DNA from: Candidatus Zhuqueibacterota bacterium 4572_119 | Lineage (GTDB): Bacteria > Zhuqueibacterota > Zhuqueibacteria > Thermofontimicrobiales > Thermofontimicrobiaceae | Length of the DNA: 5,897 nt | NCBI GenBank assembly: GCA_002084535.1 | Contig: NBLI01000249.1 | Span: forward strand, 1 to 5,897 | Reading direction: 5' to 3' | Shown here: positions 5,460-5,897 of the stretch, in pieces | How positions within the stretch are numbered: the stretch's first letter is position 1 | Layout: each line of letters opens with the position of its first letter | The notes under the pieces: generated by a model | Database searches by the model: none | Told to the model about the DNA's origin: nothing | Seen by the model: only the letters and a program-made list of their open reading frames with translations | Translations under genes and position numbers: made by a program

Positions 5460-5472
5460 AAGGACAATTAAA

Positions 5473-5897
5473 ATGAATAATTTATTGGATCAAATCAATA
5501 CGCCTGATGACATTAAAAAACTTACCATACCGGAGTTGACTTCCCTGGCTAAACAGTTGAGGGAATTTATTATCAATAATGTATCCGTCACTGGTGGACA
5601 TTTAGCGCCCAGTTTGGGAGTTGTTGAACTCACGTTGGCGCTGCATTATCTTTTTGAAACCCCAAAAGATAAAATCGTTTGGGATGTTGGGCACCAGGCT
5701 TATGTTCATAAAATATTGACAGGGAGAAAAGAGAGGTTCTCCACTATCCGGCAATACAAGGGGATCAGCGGCTTTCCCAAAATAGAGGAAAGTGAGCACG
5801 ATCATTTTGGAACCGGGCATGCCAGTACATCAATATCCTCAACTTTGGGTATGGCATACGCACGTGATTTAGCGGGAGAAAAGCATCACTGTATCTC
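5473..5897 (+). CDS. dxs: 1-deoxy-D-xylulose-5-phosphate synthase, N-terminal part (cut by right edge)
   Basis: DXS condenses pyruvate with glyceraldehyde 3-phosphate, using thiamine diphosphate, to start the MEP pathway for isoprenoid precursors. The visible 141 codons match the N-terminal domain: [20 protein letters not shown] with His43 (equivalent to E. coli His49), [18 protein letters not shown] with His74 (equivalent to His82), then [28 protein letters not shown] and GMAYARD. The window ends before the GDG thiamine-diphosphate motif. The Shine-Dalgarno AAGGA (5460-5464) lies 8 nt before ATG 5473. It follows xseB by 13 bp, a common arrangement, although ispA, which often separates them, is missing here. 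Confidence 0.97.
   Translation, partial: MNNLLDQINTPDDIKKLTIPELTSLAKQLREFIINNVSVTGGHLAPSLGVVELTLALHYLFETPKDKIVWDVGHQAYVHKILTGRKERFSTIRQYKGISGFPKIEESEHDHFGTGHASTSISSTLGMAYARDLAGEKHHCI

Overview
The window is AT-rich (intergenic stretches far more so than the genes) and carries two blocks of ordinary bacterial chromosomal genes separated by a decayed, repeat-containing stretch. The best clue to the organism is a 30-residue, Lys/Arg-rich peptide at 3373-3465 that I recognise as the AURKAIP1/COX24 (mS38-like) small ribosomal protein family, which I associate mostly with the Bacteroidota and wider FCB lineage. Clear Shine-Dalgarno sequences precede several genes (HU, the mS38-like peptide, xseB, dxs), which is less typical of Bacteroidota proper. 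My inference is a deeper FCB lineage (Ignavibacteria, Calditrichota or KSB1-like). This placement is tentative.

Left part (1-1399, minus strand): the first 34 codons of a lipoprotein gene run off the left edge, with a signal peptide and a lipobox Cys. Upstream of it lies hutI (imidazolonepropionase), which is broken: about 30 codons are missing near 550 and the two halves are in different frames.

Middle (1400-2343): there is no intact recognisable gene. A decayed YgiT/MqsA-type zinc-finger antitoxin (about 1777-2000) has a frameshift, a nonsense codon and two lost Cys. It is followed directly by a 122-bp MITE-like element with terminal inverted repeats and a possible 6-bp target duplication. 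A 42-codon minus-strand ORF of unknown nature, a promoter and a 21-bp palindrome then lead into the HU gene.

Centre (2344-3850): an HU-family protein with a GTG start and an acidic tail, a SAM-dependent methyltransferase that looks C-terminally truncated, and the mS38-like peptide, followed by a strong hairpin terminator. A second copy of the repeat, 96/101 identical and in inverted orientation, lies just after the terminator and runs to within 2 bp of the xseA start codon. The HU-methyltransferase-mS38 segment is therefore bracketed by inverted repeats.

Right part (3851-5897): xseA and xseB encode the two subunits of exonuclease VII. They are separated by 169 bp; xseB is tightly coupled to dxs, the first enzyme of the non-mevalonate isoprenoid pathway, which is cut by the window end. 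The ispA gene often found between xseB and dxs is absent here.

I do not see an intact novel defence or mobile system. The notable signals are the inverted MITE-like pair, the two decayed genes, the tiny ribosomal protein gene, and the regulatory palindrome.
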